DNA from: Bacillus sp. AFS041924
Lineage (GTDB): Bacteria; Bacillota; Bacilli; Bacillales; Bacillaceae_G
Length of the DNA stretch: 64,000 bases
NCBI RefSeq assembly: GCF_002577195.1
Contig: NZ_NULG01000007.1
Coordinates: 1 to 64,000 of the forward strand
Direction: 5' to 3'
The notes under the pieces were generated by a model that made no database searches, had not been told where the DNA came from, and worked only from the letters and a program-made list of their open reading frames with translations. A program made the position numbers and the translations under genes. Positions 17,391 through 26,477 of this stretch are shown piece after piece. Within the stretch, counting starts at the first letter, position 1. Every line of letters begins with the position of its first letter.

Positions 17391-18200
17391 TTATTGCTCT
17401 AATTTCTTTACATCCTTTACCTTTGCTGTAGGATGAATTTGAACATCTTCTGTATATTCCACTAGATCGATTTTGCATTTTGGTCCGATCGTTACAGCAT
17501 CGCCTCGTACTACGCTTGCCGTTGTATAATCAATTTTTACAGCACTTCCTTCAATCACATCAGCTCTGAAGTTAGTACGGTTGTTAAAAACTTTCGTAAA
17601 GATTCGTGAAAATATGTTACTGTCATCAAATCGACTAATTTCAATTGTTTCTCCGCCAATTTCCGGTATATAACTAAATCCACTATGATAAGCAAATCCA
17701 CCATGTGTAATTTTTACATTTTCAGCATTTAATAAACCGTTCATAGATAAATGACCCTTAGCCGTAAATACTTCACATTCAGACCCTTTTTCCGTTGAAA
17801 GCGATCCTTTTACAGTAATTACTTCTGCCTTTACTAAACCTGTCGTTTTCATTGAACCAGACACATTAATGCTCTGAACATTTAAGTCGCCTTTTGTTTT
17901 AAAACTTCCACTTACATTCACATCTCCACCAGAAATGCTTCCATCAATAGAAGCTGAGCCACTTACAGTCATTTTTTTCGCTATAACATCACTTAAACAT
18001 TTAGCACTTCCGCTACAGTTAAAATATTCCGCTTCTACTTTGCCATTAAATTTAGCAGAGCCACTTACTTTTACTTCATGACAAAAAATATCGCCAAGTA
18101 TTCGTCCACTGCCACTAATTTTTACGCTATCATAACTTCCAGCACCAATTGTTCCTGAACCATTAATGATTGCATCTTGTCTAGATTGCACGTTCACCAT
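17391..18200 (-). CDS. Bactofilin-type polymer-forming protein (YhbE/YhbF-like)
   Basis: A 269-residue protein made of short beta-helix rungs: repeated V-x-GS-x and VSGSA patterns (ISGSGRI, VSGSAKF, CSGSAK, VSGSAS, VSGSFK, VSGSMK) over residues 27-125, then a less regular C-terminal part. This is the polymer-forming cytoskeletal (bactofilin) fold. In B. subtilis yhbD-yhbE-yhbF, the two bactofilins help assemble the flagellar hook-basal body. Here one protein follows a yhbD-like gene at 18-base spacing, and no second bactofilin is present. The start follows AAGGAGGAGACAAT. A terminator follows directly, so the operon is two genes. Confidence 0.85.
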   Translation of the reverse strand: MVNVQSRQDAIINGSGTIGAGSYDSVKISGSGRILGDIFCHEVKVSGSAKFNGKVEAEYFNCSGSAKCLSDVIAKKMTVSGSASIDGSISGGDVNVSGSFKTKGDLNVQSINVSGSMKTTGLVKAEVITVKGSLSTEKGSECEVFTAKGHLSMNGLLNAENVKITHGGFAYHSGFSYIPEIGGETIEISRFDDSNIFSRIFTKVFNNRTNFRADVIEGSAVKIDYTTASVVRGDAVTIGPKCKIDLVEYTEDVQIHPTAKVKDVKKLEQ

Positions 18201-18218
18201 ATTGTCTCCTCCTTATAT

Positions 18219-18836
18219 TTATTTAACGGATTTATTTAAATAGCTTGAGAGAGCAACATTGATCAAGATTGAGTCCTTTTGATCAACAAATGTTCCATGT
18301 TGATTCCCAATAATCCATGTGCCTATACCAAATTTTCGTATATAAATGACAAATGCTTCGTCTAAATTAATTTGATGTTTATGTGTTTCCACCAATCTTA
18401 AAAATTGGTTTATCTCATCTATTGTTACACTCCCTTTCGAAAGCCAGTCGTTCACAAAAAGTAAAGAACAAAGTTGAACCGTACCTAAATTCTCTAATTC
18501 AGTATTCGGAAAAAGTGATTGATATATTTGTAGGACTTGCTTAGGGACCTGCTCCAAAGATAAAGGATCATGCCCACGATCAGAAACGGTTTCTTCACTG
18601 ATCGAAAACACTCTAGCAATATCATCTAATGATTGGTCATCCTTCAACTCTTTTATTTTTTCAATCCGATCTAAAATTTTCTGCTTTGGAAAAAACGTTT
18701 CCTGTCCAGTAAAGCTTGATTTTTTCATAAACCACTCTTCAGGTATGATGTTTTTCCTTTTCCATCTATAAAGCTGTCCGTACGATATGCCTGTCAGTTG
18801 TAGTAAATCTTTTTTTGAAATTAATTCTTCACTCAT
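18219..18836 (-). CDS. yhbD: YhbD-like DUF4004 protein with MerR-type HTH
   Basis: A 205-residue protein whose N-terminus (SEELISKKDLLQLTGISYGQLYRWKRKNIIPE-type, residues 2-34) looks like a MerR-family winged helix, followed by a linker and an alpha-helical effector-like part. It matches the DUF4004/YhbD family, encoded in front of bactofilin genes in B. subtilis. It is probably a DNA-binding regulator of its own operon: a palindrome sits exactly between the -35 and -10 of its promoter, as at MerR promoters. The ATG is fixed by AGGAGGAATGTCAA; the ten codons upstream in frame are not translated. Confidence 0.85.
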   Translation of the reverse strand: MSEELISKKDLLQLTGISYGQLYRWKRKNIIPEEWFMKKSSFTGQETFFPKQKILDRIEKIKELKDDQSLDDIARVFSISEETVSDRGHDPLSLEQVPKQVLQIYQSLFPNTELENLGTVQLCSLLFVNDWLSKGSVTIDEINQFLRLVETHKHQINLDEAFVIYIRKFGIGTWIIGNQHGTFVDQKDSILINVALSSYLNKSVK

Positions 18837-18856
18837 TTGACATTCCTCCTGACACG

Positions 18857-18885
18857 AGTATAACAAAACAATGTTTTATTGTAAA
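18857..18885 (-). promoter_or_regulatory. SigA promoter of the yhbD-bactofilin operon
   Basis: On the minus strand: TTTACA (18880-18885), a 17-bp spacer and TATACT (18857-18862), about 20 bases upstream of the yhbD start. Confidence 0.8.
18865..18877. promoter_or_regulatory. Palindromic operator inside the yhbD promoter spacer
   Basis: AAAACA-A-TGTTTT is a perfect inverted repeat in the promoter spacer. The partial copy AACAATGTTTT recurs at 18946-18956. It is a candidate YhbD (MerR-type) binding site. Confidence 0.55.
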
Positions 18886-18973
18886 GTATGCAATTAAAAC
18901 ACTTTTGACAATCTATCTATAAGATTTTACAACAATATTATGCGTAACAATGTTTTAATTATTGTCATTTTGT

Positions 18974-19016
18974 AAAAAAAATACCCAAAATTCACTACTT
19001 AATGAATTTTTGGGTA
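18974..19016 (-). terminator. ATL gene terminator
   Basis: TACCCAAAAATTCATT pairs with AATGAATTTTGGGTA (one bulge), followed by T residues on the minus strand. Confidence 0.8.
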
Positions 19017-19098
19017 ACCACACGTTTTAAATCTTAGTTTAATCACTTTATTGTTATTCTGCCACTAACATAATAAAAGTCTATTTTAATTAAAAATA

Positions 19099-19434
19099 CT
19101 AAATTAAATCCACATCTTCTTTCTCAAGAACAAGACTTACTTGATATTCCTTCAAGTTAATCGTTCTCTCGCTAGTAAATTTAATCCCTTCTTTTTGAAG
19201 TAATTGCTTTTGCTTTAAAAATCCTGCTTCGTCTTGGATTCCGATCTCTCCTTTAGCATTTAGAACTCTATGCCAAGGTAAGTGATATTTTTGGCTCATT
19301 GAATGTAAGATTCTTACAATTTGTCTAGCTCCTCTTGGACTTCCTGCTAGTTTTGCAACTTGACCGTATGTCATTACTTTACCTAGTGGTATATTTTTAA
19401 TTATTTCAATTGCTCTGCTCGTAAAAGATTCCAT
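19099..19434 (-). CDS. Alkyltransferase-like protein (ATL)
   Basis: A 111-residue homologue of the C-terminal domain of O6-alkylguanine-DNA alkyltransferase. The helix-turn-helix and arginine finger (GSPRGARQIVRIL, residues 31-43) are present, but the active-site PCHR is PWHRV with Trp54 in place of the acceptor cysteine. This is the hallmark of ATL proteins, which bind O6-alkylguanine, bend DNA and hand the lesion to nucleotide excision repair instead of repairing it directly. It lies alone between terminators. The ATG start gives a normal ATL N-terminus. Confidence 0.93.
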   Translation of the reverse strand: MESFTSRAIEIIKNIPLGKVMTYGQVAKLAGSPRGARQIVRILHSMSQKYHLPWHRVLNAKGEIGIQDEAGFLKQKQLLQKEGIKFTSERTINLKEYQVSLVLEKEDVDLI

Positions 19435-19589
19435 GCTTTCCCCTTCTAAATCTACATTTTTGGGTCATTTTATATTAATTTTACCACAAAATTTATTATG
19501 TCTATATTTTATTAAAATAGTGTCCAATTCTACTTTGAATGAATAATCTAGTTAGTAGATTTAATCATATAAGGGAGGATGATAGTAAA

Positions 19590-20288
19590 GTGAATGCTAA
19601 TTTCTTAATAGCTTTACGAGAAGGTCTTGAGGTATCCTTAGTAATCGGCTTTTTACTCATTACATTAATTCAGAGTAAAAAGAATCATTTAATCAAGTCC
19701 GTTATTTACGGTACAATTTTCGGAGTAATCGTTAGTATTTTTGCCGGATTTTTCTTATTTTCAACATTCGGCGATCTAAATGCAAATCTTGAACATACTA
19801 TCGAAGGCATAATCCAACTAATTGCAGCGTTATTAATTTTTTACTTTGTCTACTGGTTAAGTGGTCAAAGTAGCATTAATATTTCAGATAAGCTGAAATC
19901 AGAAGTTAAAATTAAAGATAATAATTTTTCATTATTTTTAATGGCGAGTGTCTTTGTAATACGTGAGGGCTTAGAGTTAGTTTTGTTTGTTTTATCAAAT
20001 GCTCAAACAATCGAGTTTGTTGGAATGATTGCAATTCTACTAGGTATTCTCACAGCAATCCTAATCGCATATTTATTTATCAAAACTACAATTAATTTAA
20101 ATATTAAAGTCATTTTTACTTTACTAGGTATTCTATTAATTTTCTTTGGAGGTAAAGTATTTACTGAAGGAATTTTCTCATTTGTAGATGCTTCATCACT
20201 AGTTGAACAAATTGTCTATTATGCTTTTGTCGTCATTTCACTATTTGTTTTATTTAAAAACAACATTTTATCATTCTTCAAAAAATAA
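19590..20288 (+). CDS. FTR1-family iron permease
   Basis: A 232-residue membrane protein with two REGLE motifs: LREGLE at residues 9-14 and IREGLE in the fourth segment. The R-E-x-x-E motif is the iron-binding signature of FTR1/EfeU permeases. About seven membrane segments are visible, the usual number. The start is taken as GTG at 19590 because AAGGGAGG lies 11 bases upstream; the in-frame ATG at 19539 has no ribosome binding site. No EfeO or EfeB partner is adjacent, so it is an orphan permease. Bacillus EfeU imports ferric iron with those partners; whether this one needs them is open. Confidence 0.85.
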   Translation: MNANFLIALREGLEVSLVIGFLLITLIQSKKNHLIKSVIYGTIFGVIVSIFAGFFLFSTFGDLNANLEHTIEGIIQLIAALLIFYFVYWLSGQSSINISDKLKSEVKIKDNNFSLFLMASVFVIREGLELVLFVLSNAQTIEFVGMIAILLGILTAILIAYLFIKTTINLNIKVIFTLLGILLIFFGGKVFTEGIFSFVDASSLVEQIVYYAFVVISLFVLFKNNILSFFKK

Positions 20289-20302
20289 AATAGATTAGCC
20301 AT

Positions 20303-20340
20303 AAACCCATAAGGTGTAAAAAATCCCCTTGTGGGTTTTG
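20303..20340 (+). terminator. FTR1 gene terminator
   Basis: AAACCCATAAGG/CCTTGTGGGTTT stem followed by a T tract. Confidence 0.8.
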
Positions 20341-20450
20341 CTATTGTTTGAACAATTTTAAATTAATAGCTTTCCCTAATGTCACTTTTCTGTATAGTTT
20401 TTCACATTCATACTATAATACTTTTATATGATATAGAAAGGTCGGATACA

Positions 20451-20741
20451 ATGAAGATTACAATTTCTGACGATGCAATAAAATGGTTTAAAGATGAGAT
20501 GGATGTTAAAGACGGTGATTCGATTCGTTTTTTCGCAAGATATGGTGGAAATAGTACAATACATAAAGGTTATTCATTAGGTGTAACTAAAGAAGATCCA
20601 GTCAACATCGGAGAATCAATTACAATTGAAAATGTGGTTTATTTTATAAATGAAACTGATTTATGGTATTTTAAAGATTATGATTTAAATGTAATTATAA
20701 ATGAAAATAAGGAATTACAATTTGTATATGAGTCTAATTAG
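20451..20741 (+). CDS. HesB/YneR-family protein
   Basis: A 96-residue protein with the HesB-like fold: FFARYGGNST (residues 27-36) and GYSLGVTKEDP (about 39-50) match the YneR/YqkB group of Bacillus. Unlike IscA/SufA there is no cysteine, so it cannot bind an Fe-S cluster in the usual way; the group's function is unknown. The start is the ATG at 20451 behind GAAAGGTCG; the longer upstream frame is not supported. TATAAT at 20414-20419 is a likely -10 element. A very strong terminator follows directly. Confidence 0.85.
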   Translation: MKITISDDAIKWFKDEMDVKDGDSIRFFARYGGNSTIHKGYSLGVTKEDPVNIGESITIENVVYFINETDLWYFKDYDLNVIINENKELQFVYESN

Positions 20742-20742
20742 A

Positions 20743-20783
20743 AGAAGAGCTTAGGTAGCTGTGATGCCTAAGCTCTTCTTTTA
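20743..20783 (+). terminator. Strong intrinsic terminator
   Basis: AGAAGAGCTTAGG/CCTAAGCTCTTCT perfect 13-bp stem followed by TTTT. Confidence 0.9.
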
Positions 20784-20825
20784 TTAAATGTCAATTTAAT
20801 AGTTAAATTTTCGTAAAGAAAGCCC

Positions 20826-20950
20826 TGTGATATTAATTTCCACTACAGGTTGCTCGCTTTCCAAGGGGCGAGACGTGAGCCTCCTCGTTCCTGCGGGGTC
20901 TCAGCCTTCCCGCATCTCCCATAGGAGTCGATCAACCTTCCGTTCCAATC
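20826..20950. repeat. Dispersed Bacillaceae intergenic repeat
   Basis: This GC-richer block contains TTGCTCGCTTTCC, GAGCCTCCTCG, TGCGGGGTCTCA and AGGAGTCG in an order I recognise from a repeat common between genes in Bacillus genomes. It has internal hairpins (TGAGCC...). No coding frame. Base composition differs sharply from the flanks. Confidence 0.6.
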
Positions 20951-21045
20951 AACTTATTCAAATAAAATAAGTCTATCATAAAAATTCTATTTTAATATCC
21001 TTTACTTGGAGTATAAATAATTTAAAAACACAGTTTGTATGTTAA

Positions 21046-21387
21046 TTAATCTTCAATAGTTTTTTTCTTTTCTAATCCGATAAAAATATAACTAGCATAA
21101 TAAAAAATGCTGGTAATTCCAAATATAGCAAAAATTCCAGGTGTCAAAGCAAAATAAAAACTAAAAGGAATCGACCAAATAAAAGCAAATAACATTAACC
21201 TTTTTTTAGAAGTTAATGAAGAATAAATCAATAAACAAGCAGGAAGAAATAACATTACGAATGTATATGTGATTGAATCGATATCGAATTCATTTATATT
21301 TGCAGGATTAAAAAAAGAGAAAACAACCCACAAAATTATACTCGATACACCAGATAATATCCCTATGGTAGCTGAAGTTTTTTTTAT
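21046..21387 (-). CDS. Small membrane protein, probable ATA start
   Basis: The obvious open frame (TTG at 21331-21333, 95 residues) starts inside a hydrophobic segment and has no ribosome binding site. The frame is open upstream to a codon ATA (21385-21387) lying eight bases after AGGGGG, giving 113 residues that begin (M)KKTSATIGILSGVSSI, a natural start for a membrane protein with three to four helices. I think the gene starts at ATA, or lost its ATG by one G-to-A change. The C-terminus is Lys-rich. It resembles small Bacillus proteins of unknown function. Confidence 0.65.
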   Translation of the reverse strand: MKKTSATIGILSGVSSIILWVVFSFFNPANINEFDIDSITYTFVMLFLPACLLIYSSLTSKKRLMLFAFIWSIPFSFYFALTPGIFAIFGITSIFYYASYIFIGLEKKKTIED

Positions 21388-21898
21388 TTTGAATGCCCCC
21401 TATTCCATTAATTTGTCCTGTGCTCATACTTTCTTTTAATTTTACATATTGCTTTATTACTTTTTCAATACAACACCGTCTTGTAATTGTTATATAGTTA
21501 GTGTTTTTTAAAGAACCAATTAAAGAAGAGAGCGACTTCTATAATTTATATTCTGGAATTAGTAATTTTTTCCTTTTCTTGTTTCTTATTGAATTACCTA
21601 CAATTTTTCCAAAGAAAGACCGCCGAAGCAGTCGATCATCCTTTTCTTATTTACTTAATCTGCCATTAGATGTATAAGAAAATCAACAATATGCTTTAAC
21701 AGAGGCAACTTTTAAAAATGAAATTAAGAATTATTAAAGTTTGTTGAAACTATACTATTTCTCAAAATATTACCATTTAAAAATATTAATATATCATTGA
21801 AAAACATGCTTATACGACTGTTGCTGGGGATGCAATGGCAATAATAATATTCACTTAAAATACCTATCCACTATTGACTGTTTTATTTTTCAACTCCT
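21388..21898. other. Gene-free AT-rich stretch
   Basis: About 510 bases with no supported open frame, ribosome binding site or hairpin on either strand. It could contain the promoter of the small membrane protein gene or decayed coding sequence. I see nothing definable. Confidence 0.4.
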
Positions 21899-21935
21899 AA
21901 AAAAAGTGTCTCACCATTTCAGTGAGACACTTTTC
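21899..21935 (-). terminator. Terminator of the RR-HK-RND operon
   Basis: AAAAGTGTCTCAC/GTGAGACACTTTT perfect 13-bp stem with further T residues on the minus strand. Confidence 0.9.
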
Positions 21936-21941
21936 ATTAGC

Positions 21942-24900
21942 TTATTCTTCAATTTTTTTCTTTTTACTTACTAATTGATAAATAACTGGAATGACGATTA
22001 ATGTTAAGAATGTTGAAGTTGTTAAACCACCAATTACAGTTACTGCTAATCCTTTCGAAATTAAACCAGATGTTGAATTTGAAAGGGCCATTGGAACTAA
22101 TGCTAGGATTGTTGCTAATGCTGTCATAAGGATTGGTCGTAATCTTGTTTTTGAAGCCTCAATTAATGAGTCAGTTACATCTAGTCCTTTTTTACGGTTG
22201 TGTTCAACACGGTCTAATAGTACAACTGCGTTTGTTACAACTATACCAATCAACATTAATAGTCCAATCATCGCGCTCATTGATAGTGTTTGCTTTCCAA
22301 TAAATAATGCTAAGAAAGCACCTATCGGTACGAAGATTAATGATGTTAATATTACAAATGGAGTTCTTAATCCACCAAATGTCATGCTCATGATTAAGAA
22401 TACTAATCCAACAGCGACTACCATTGCTATTCCTAAACTGCTGAATCCATCTGTAATCATATCTAAACCGCCGCCAATTTTCATATCGACGCTGCTTGGT
22501 AAATCCATTTTGTTTAAGTGATTTGTTACATCTTTTGTAATTGCTGCAGTGTCTTTACCTTTTATTTCTGCACTTACTGATGCAAACATTTTTCCATCAT
22601 CATGGTTAATTGATACTGGTGCATCCTTTTGAGAAATTGTTACATAGTCTTTTATTTCTTTTGGACCTGTTGCAGTCATAAGTTTAATTTTTTCAATATC
22701 TTCTTTTGAACTAGCTTTATCTTTATAACCAACAGTAAGTTTATTTGTTTCACCGTTTAAATCGTAGTCACCAATTTCAACGTCGTTAATTTTTTCATTA
22801 ATTGCTCCCATTACTTGGAACATTGTAATATTTTCTTCACGTGCTTTATCGTTTAATGTAATTTCTAATTTAGGTTGTACATCTTTTAAATTATTAGAAA
22901 CATTTTTTAATCGATCATCATTATTTAATTCTTTCTCAATTTTTGATGCTGCATCTTTTAAATCTTTAAAGTTAGCAGAATATAAATTTACATCAATATT
23001 GTTTCCTGTTGGTGGACCATTTTGAGAAAGTTCTTTTGCTGTGATTGTTGTCCCTTTTACTTTCGCATCAACAATAGAAGGAACTTCTTTATTGATTTTT
23101 GAAAGCTCTTTATTCATGTTCTTTCCATCTTTTAGATTGATTTGGAAGATTGCTTTATTTTTGCCACCATCCATATTCATCATTAGATCACGTTTACCAC
23201 CAACTGTAGCTTGTACACTGTCAATTTCCTCTGAAGCTGCAAAGTATTTTTCTAATTCTTTTGCAACTAAATTAGATTGCTCTACTGTACTATTTGATGG
23301 AAGAGTAGCTGTAACTTGAAGTGTTTTATTTATACTACCAGGTAAGAAAGAGAAACCTAATAAAGGAATCATTGATAATGAACCTGCTAATAAAACGATT
23401 GATGATAAAATAACAATCCATTTACGTTTTAATGCAGAGCGTAATAATTTTTCGTAATTTCTCATAAAACGAGTATCATTACTATGCTCTTTTAATGGTT
23501 TTGATAAGAATTTTGCTCCTAAAGTTGGGATTAAGATAATCGCAACGATTAATGAAGTTAAAATTGAAACTACTACAGAAATTGCAAATGGTCTAAAGAA
23601 TTCTCCAATAATACCACTTACAAATGCTAACGGTAAAAATACTACTACTGTCGCAAATGTAGAGGATGCAATGGCACCGATTACTTCTTTTGTTGCATAT
23701 AATGCCATCTCTTTTTTATTATATTGATTAGCTTTTTGTTGTTTCCATCTGTAAATATTTTCAATGACAACGATACTATCATCAACAATACGTCCAATTG
23801 CAACAACTAGACCACCTAAAGTCATTATGTTCAATGTATAACCTAATGAGTGTAATACTGAAATTGTTGCAAAAATCGAAATCGGTAAAGATAAAATCGA
23901 AATTAATGTTGCTCTAATATTTCTTAAGAATAACAGAATTACTACTACTGTAAATAAAGCACCAAGTAGACCTTCATTAATTAAAGAACTAACGGATTTT
24001 TCAATTTCTTTCCCGTTATCCATAATGACATGAGTTTCTACATTGTTATCCTTTTTAAATGATTTAATTTCTTTTTTAACAGCTGTTGCTACATCTGCTG
24101 TATTTGAATCTTGTGTTTGAGAAACCGATAAGATATAACTTTCTTTACCGTTATATCTAGAAATTTGATCTTGAACCGATACTACTTTAACGTCCGCAAC
24201 ATCAGCAACAGTAACATTTTTTGGTGCAACTGTTTGAGCTTGTCCTGCCCCACTACCTAGTTGTGCACCTTGAGTCATGCTTCCCATTTGTGCAGCTGCG
24301 CTAGATAAAACTGTTTTTTTGATTTGATCGACTGAGTTTAAAGTACCTTTCATTCGAACAGAAACTGTTTTCCCATTATTCTCAACAGATCCTAATGGTA
24401 CTGCGTAATCTAGGCCTTGAATTGCAGTTTTAATTGTATCTAAAGAAATACCTTTTTCTTCAGCTTTTTTATTATCTACAACGATTTGAATTTCTTCTTC
24501 TTTTGTTCCTTGAAGACTTGCGTCACTTACCCCATTGATTTTTTTAATTTGAGGAAGTAAATCCTTTTCAATCGATTGTTGTAAATCTTTTACTTGTCCA
24601 TTATTTGCAATTGCTACCATATAAATTGGGGCTGAATCCATCGCAATTCGTTGAACAGTCGCTTCTGCTTTTTCAGGTAATTTTGTTTTATTGATTACAT
24701 TATCAACGTCTTTTTCAATTTTATCCATATCCGTTCCAAAAGGATAAATTAAAAAGATTGAAGCCATATTTTCACTTGAAGTACTTGTTAGTTGATCATA
24801 GTTTTCAAGCTTCATTAAACCAGATTCTATTGGTTTAGTGACCTCTGTTTCGATATCCTCCGATGATGCACCAGGATATACTACCTGAACTGCAACAGCC

Positions 24901-25058
24901 GGGAATGAAACATCTGGAAATGTTTCAATTTGTATTTTTTGGGCTGAATAAATTCCCCCTATTAAAACAAGAACACTTAGTATAATGACTGATATAGTGT
25001 TCTTCAAACTTAATTTCGTTAAGCCTGCAAACATAATGTATCTATTTCTCCCTTCCAT
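21942..25058 (-). CDS. RND efflux transporter permease (SwrC/AcrB family)
   Basis: A 1038-residue RND pump. One membrane helix at the N-terminus (KNTISVIILSVLVLIGGIYSAQ), a large extracytoplasmic loop (about residues 40-340), a membrane block with GGLVVAIGRIVDDSIVVIENI containing the proton-relay aspartates (about 405-425), a second loop (about 560-860) and a second membrane block form the usual duplicated plan. B. subtilis SwrC (surfactin self-resistance) is the closest named relative I know. No membrane-fusion or outer-membrane partner is encoded, as normal in Gram-positives. The start is either this ATG or the ATG at 25032-25034, which follows AAGGGAG at a long spacing. It is the third gene of an operon with a two-component system. 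Confidence 0.92.
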   Translation of the reverse strand: MEGRNRYIMFAGLTKLSLKNTISVIILSVLVLIGGIYSAQKIQIETFPDVSFPAVAVQVVYPGASSEDIETEVTKPIESGLMKLENYDQLTSTSSENMASIFLIYPFGTDMDKIEKDVDNVINKTKLPEKAEATVQRIAMDSAPIYMVAIANNGQVKDLQQSIEKDLLPQIKKINGVSDASLQGTKEEEIQIVVDNKKAEEKGISLDTIKTAIQGLDYAVPLGSVENNGKTVSVRMKGTLNSVDQIKKTVLSSAAAQMGSMTQGAQLGSGAGQAQTVAPKNVTVADVADVKVVSVQDQISRYNGKESYILSVSQTQDSNTADVATAVKKEIKSFKKDNNVETHVIMDNGKEIEKSVSSLINEGLLGALFTVVVILLFLRNIRATLISILSLPISIFATISVLHSLGYTLNIMTLGGLVVAIGRIVDDSIVVIENIYRWKQQKANQYNKKEMALYATKEVIGAIASSTFATVVVFLPLAFVSGIIGEFFRPFAISVVVSILTSLIVAIILIPTLGAKFLSKPLKEHSNDTRFMRNYEKLLRSALKRKWIVILSSIVLLAGSLSMIPLLGFSFLPGSINKTLQVTATLPSNSTVEQSNLVAKELEKYFAASEEIDSVQATVGGKRDLMMNMDGGKNKAIFQINLKDGKNMNKELSKINKEVPSIVDAKVKGTTITAKELSQNGPPTGNNIDVNLYSANFKDLKDAASKIEKELNNDDRLKNVSNNLKDVQPKLEITLNDKAREENITMFQVMGAINEKINDVEIGDYDLNGETNKLTVGYKDKASSKEDIEKIKLMTATGPKEIKDYVTISQKDAPVSINHDDGKMFASVSAEIKGKDTAAITKDVTNHLNKMDLPSSVDMKIGGGLDMITDGFSSLGIAMVVAVGLVFLIMSMTFGGLRTPFVILTSLIFVPIGAFLALFIGKQTLSMSAMIGLLMLIGIVVTNAVVLLDRVEHNRKKGLDVTDSLIEASKTRLRPILMTALATILALVPMALSNSTSGLISKGLAVTVIGGLTTSTFLTLIVIPVIYQLVSKKKKIEE

Positions 25059-25139
25059 TGGTTACAATTTAAATACTTGATTAGTTTATCAAATCTATAT
25101 GAACAGAATATGAACAATTAAGAACATACATTGAACTTT

Positions 25140-26477
25140 TTAAGTTTCCAAGTTATTAGGCAAGATAATCGTAAAGCTTGTGCCCTTTCCGAGATCACTT
25201 TCAACTTCAATTTTCCCACGATGCATTTCAACAATTTTTTGTACAATCGAAAGGCCAAGCCCAGTTCCTTTTTTATTTCTAGAACGGTCTGCTTGATAAA
25301 AGCGTTCAAAAATACGCTCTCTATCTTCCTTACTAATTCCTAATCCACTATCACTAATGATGACTTTAATTATTTGATCTAATTCCAAAATATCTACTTT
25401 AATATAACCAGCAATACTCGAGAATTTAATCGCGTTTTGTAATAAATTAATCCATACTTGTTCAAGTAGTAAACGGTCAGCTACTATTTCAGTTTGTGGT
25501 AAGTTTAAAACTAATTGAAGTTTTTTACTTTCCCAATGCGGCTCTAATGCCAATATAATTTTTCGAACTTGTTCATCTAATTTATATGTCGTAGGCTGGA
25601 ATGGATGCTGCTCAGAGTCTAAGGAAGCTAACTTCAATAATCTTTCACTCATTATAGAAAGACGCTCACTTTCAGTCTCTATTATCGTTAAATAGTGCTC
25701 CCTTTTTTCATCAGTTAATTGCTTGTTCCTTAATACCTTTGCAAATCCTTTGATGGATGTTAAGGGTGATTGAATTTCATGAGAAACATTAGAAACAAAT
25801 TCACTTCTCATTTCTTCTAAATTATTTAATTTATTCGTCATCAAATTAAAGTTGGAAGCAAGTAAACCAATTTCATCTTTCCGCTTAATTTTTACTTGAA
25901 CGTCATAATTACCTTTCGCCAATTCTTTCGTAGCTTGAATTAGCTCTTTTACAGGCTTTACTAATAACTTAGCAACAAATAAAAATGTGATTGAGCCAAT
26001 TATTAAAGTTGTAAGTAAACTAAAAAATAAAACCCTACGCATTTTAAAGAATCCTCGATCAATATTTGGCTGAATAAATAAAGCATATTTATGTCCATCT
26101 TTTTCAAATGGTAGAGCTATGAGATAATGATTACTTTCTTTCTGAACATTTTTTTGGTTTAGCACTTTTAAAACTTTTTCTTTTTTAAGATTCTTCTTTT
26201 TTGGCGCCGTATTTTTCAAAACGATTTTACCCGACTCATTATACAGAGTAATATAAAAATTTTTACTAAGAATCTGTAAAGTCGCATCTACTCCATTTTG
26301 ATTATTCGGCTTAGAGTAAGTGGTAATAAAGTTTTCTCCGACATCTACTAAGTCACTTTGTACCTCTGTTTCAACATGTTTAATAAAGTATTTTGATGCT
26401 ATAAAAAAAGTAATGACTAAACTCAACAAAATAATAGAAATAAAAATTAAAACTAATCTTGTATAAATGCTTTTCAT
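25140..26477 (-). CDS. Sensor histidine kinase of the RND operon
   Basis: A 445-residue membrane kinase: TM1 at about residues 8-28, an extracellular sensor of about 125 residues, TM2 near 155-175, a HAMP domain (about 175-228), the phospho-acceptor box FVSNVSHEIQSPLTSIKG, with Gln where most kinases have Leu or Arg, and an ATPase domain with N, G1 (ISDSGLGISKEDR) and G2 (GTGLGLSIV) boxes. Its start overlaps the response regulator stop by four bases (ATGA), so translation is coupled. The RND pump gene follows 81 bases downstream. It probably senses an envelope-active compound and induces the pump; that is inference from context. Confidence 0.92.
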   Translation of the reverse strand: MKSIYTRLVLIFISIILLSLVITFFIASKYFIKHVETEVQSDLVDVGENFITTYSKPNNQNGVDATLQILSKNFYITLYNESGKIVLKNTAPKKKNLKKEKVLKVLNQKNVQKESNHYLIALPFEKDGHKYALFIQPNIDRGFFKMRRVLFFSLLTTLIIGSITFLFVAKLLVKPVKELIQATKELAKGNYDVQVKIKRKDEIGLLASNFNLMTNKLNNLEEMRSEFVSNVSHEIQSPLTSIKGFAKVLRNKQLTDEKREHYLTIIETESERLSIMSERLLKLASLDSEQHPFQPTTYKLDEQVRKIILALEPHWESKKLQLVLNLPQTEIVADRLLLEQVWINLLQNAIKFSSIAGYIKVDILELDQIIKVIISDSGLGISKEDRERIFERFYQADRSRNKKGTGLGLSIVQKIVEMHRGKIEVESDLGKGTSFTIILPNNLET

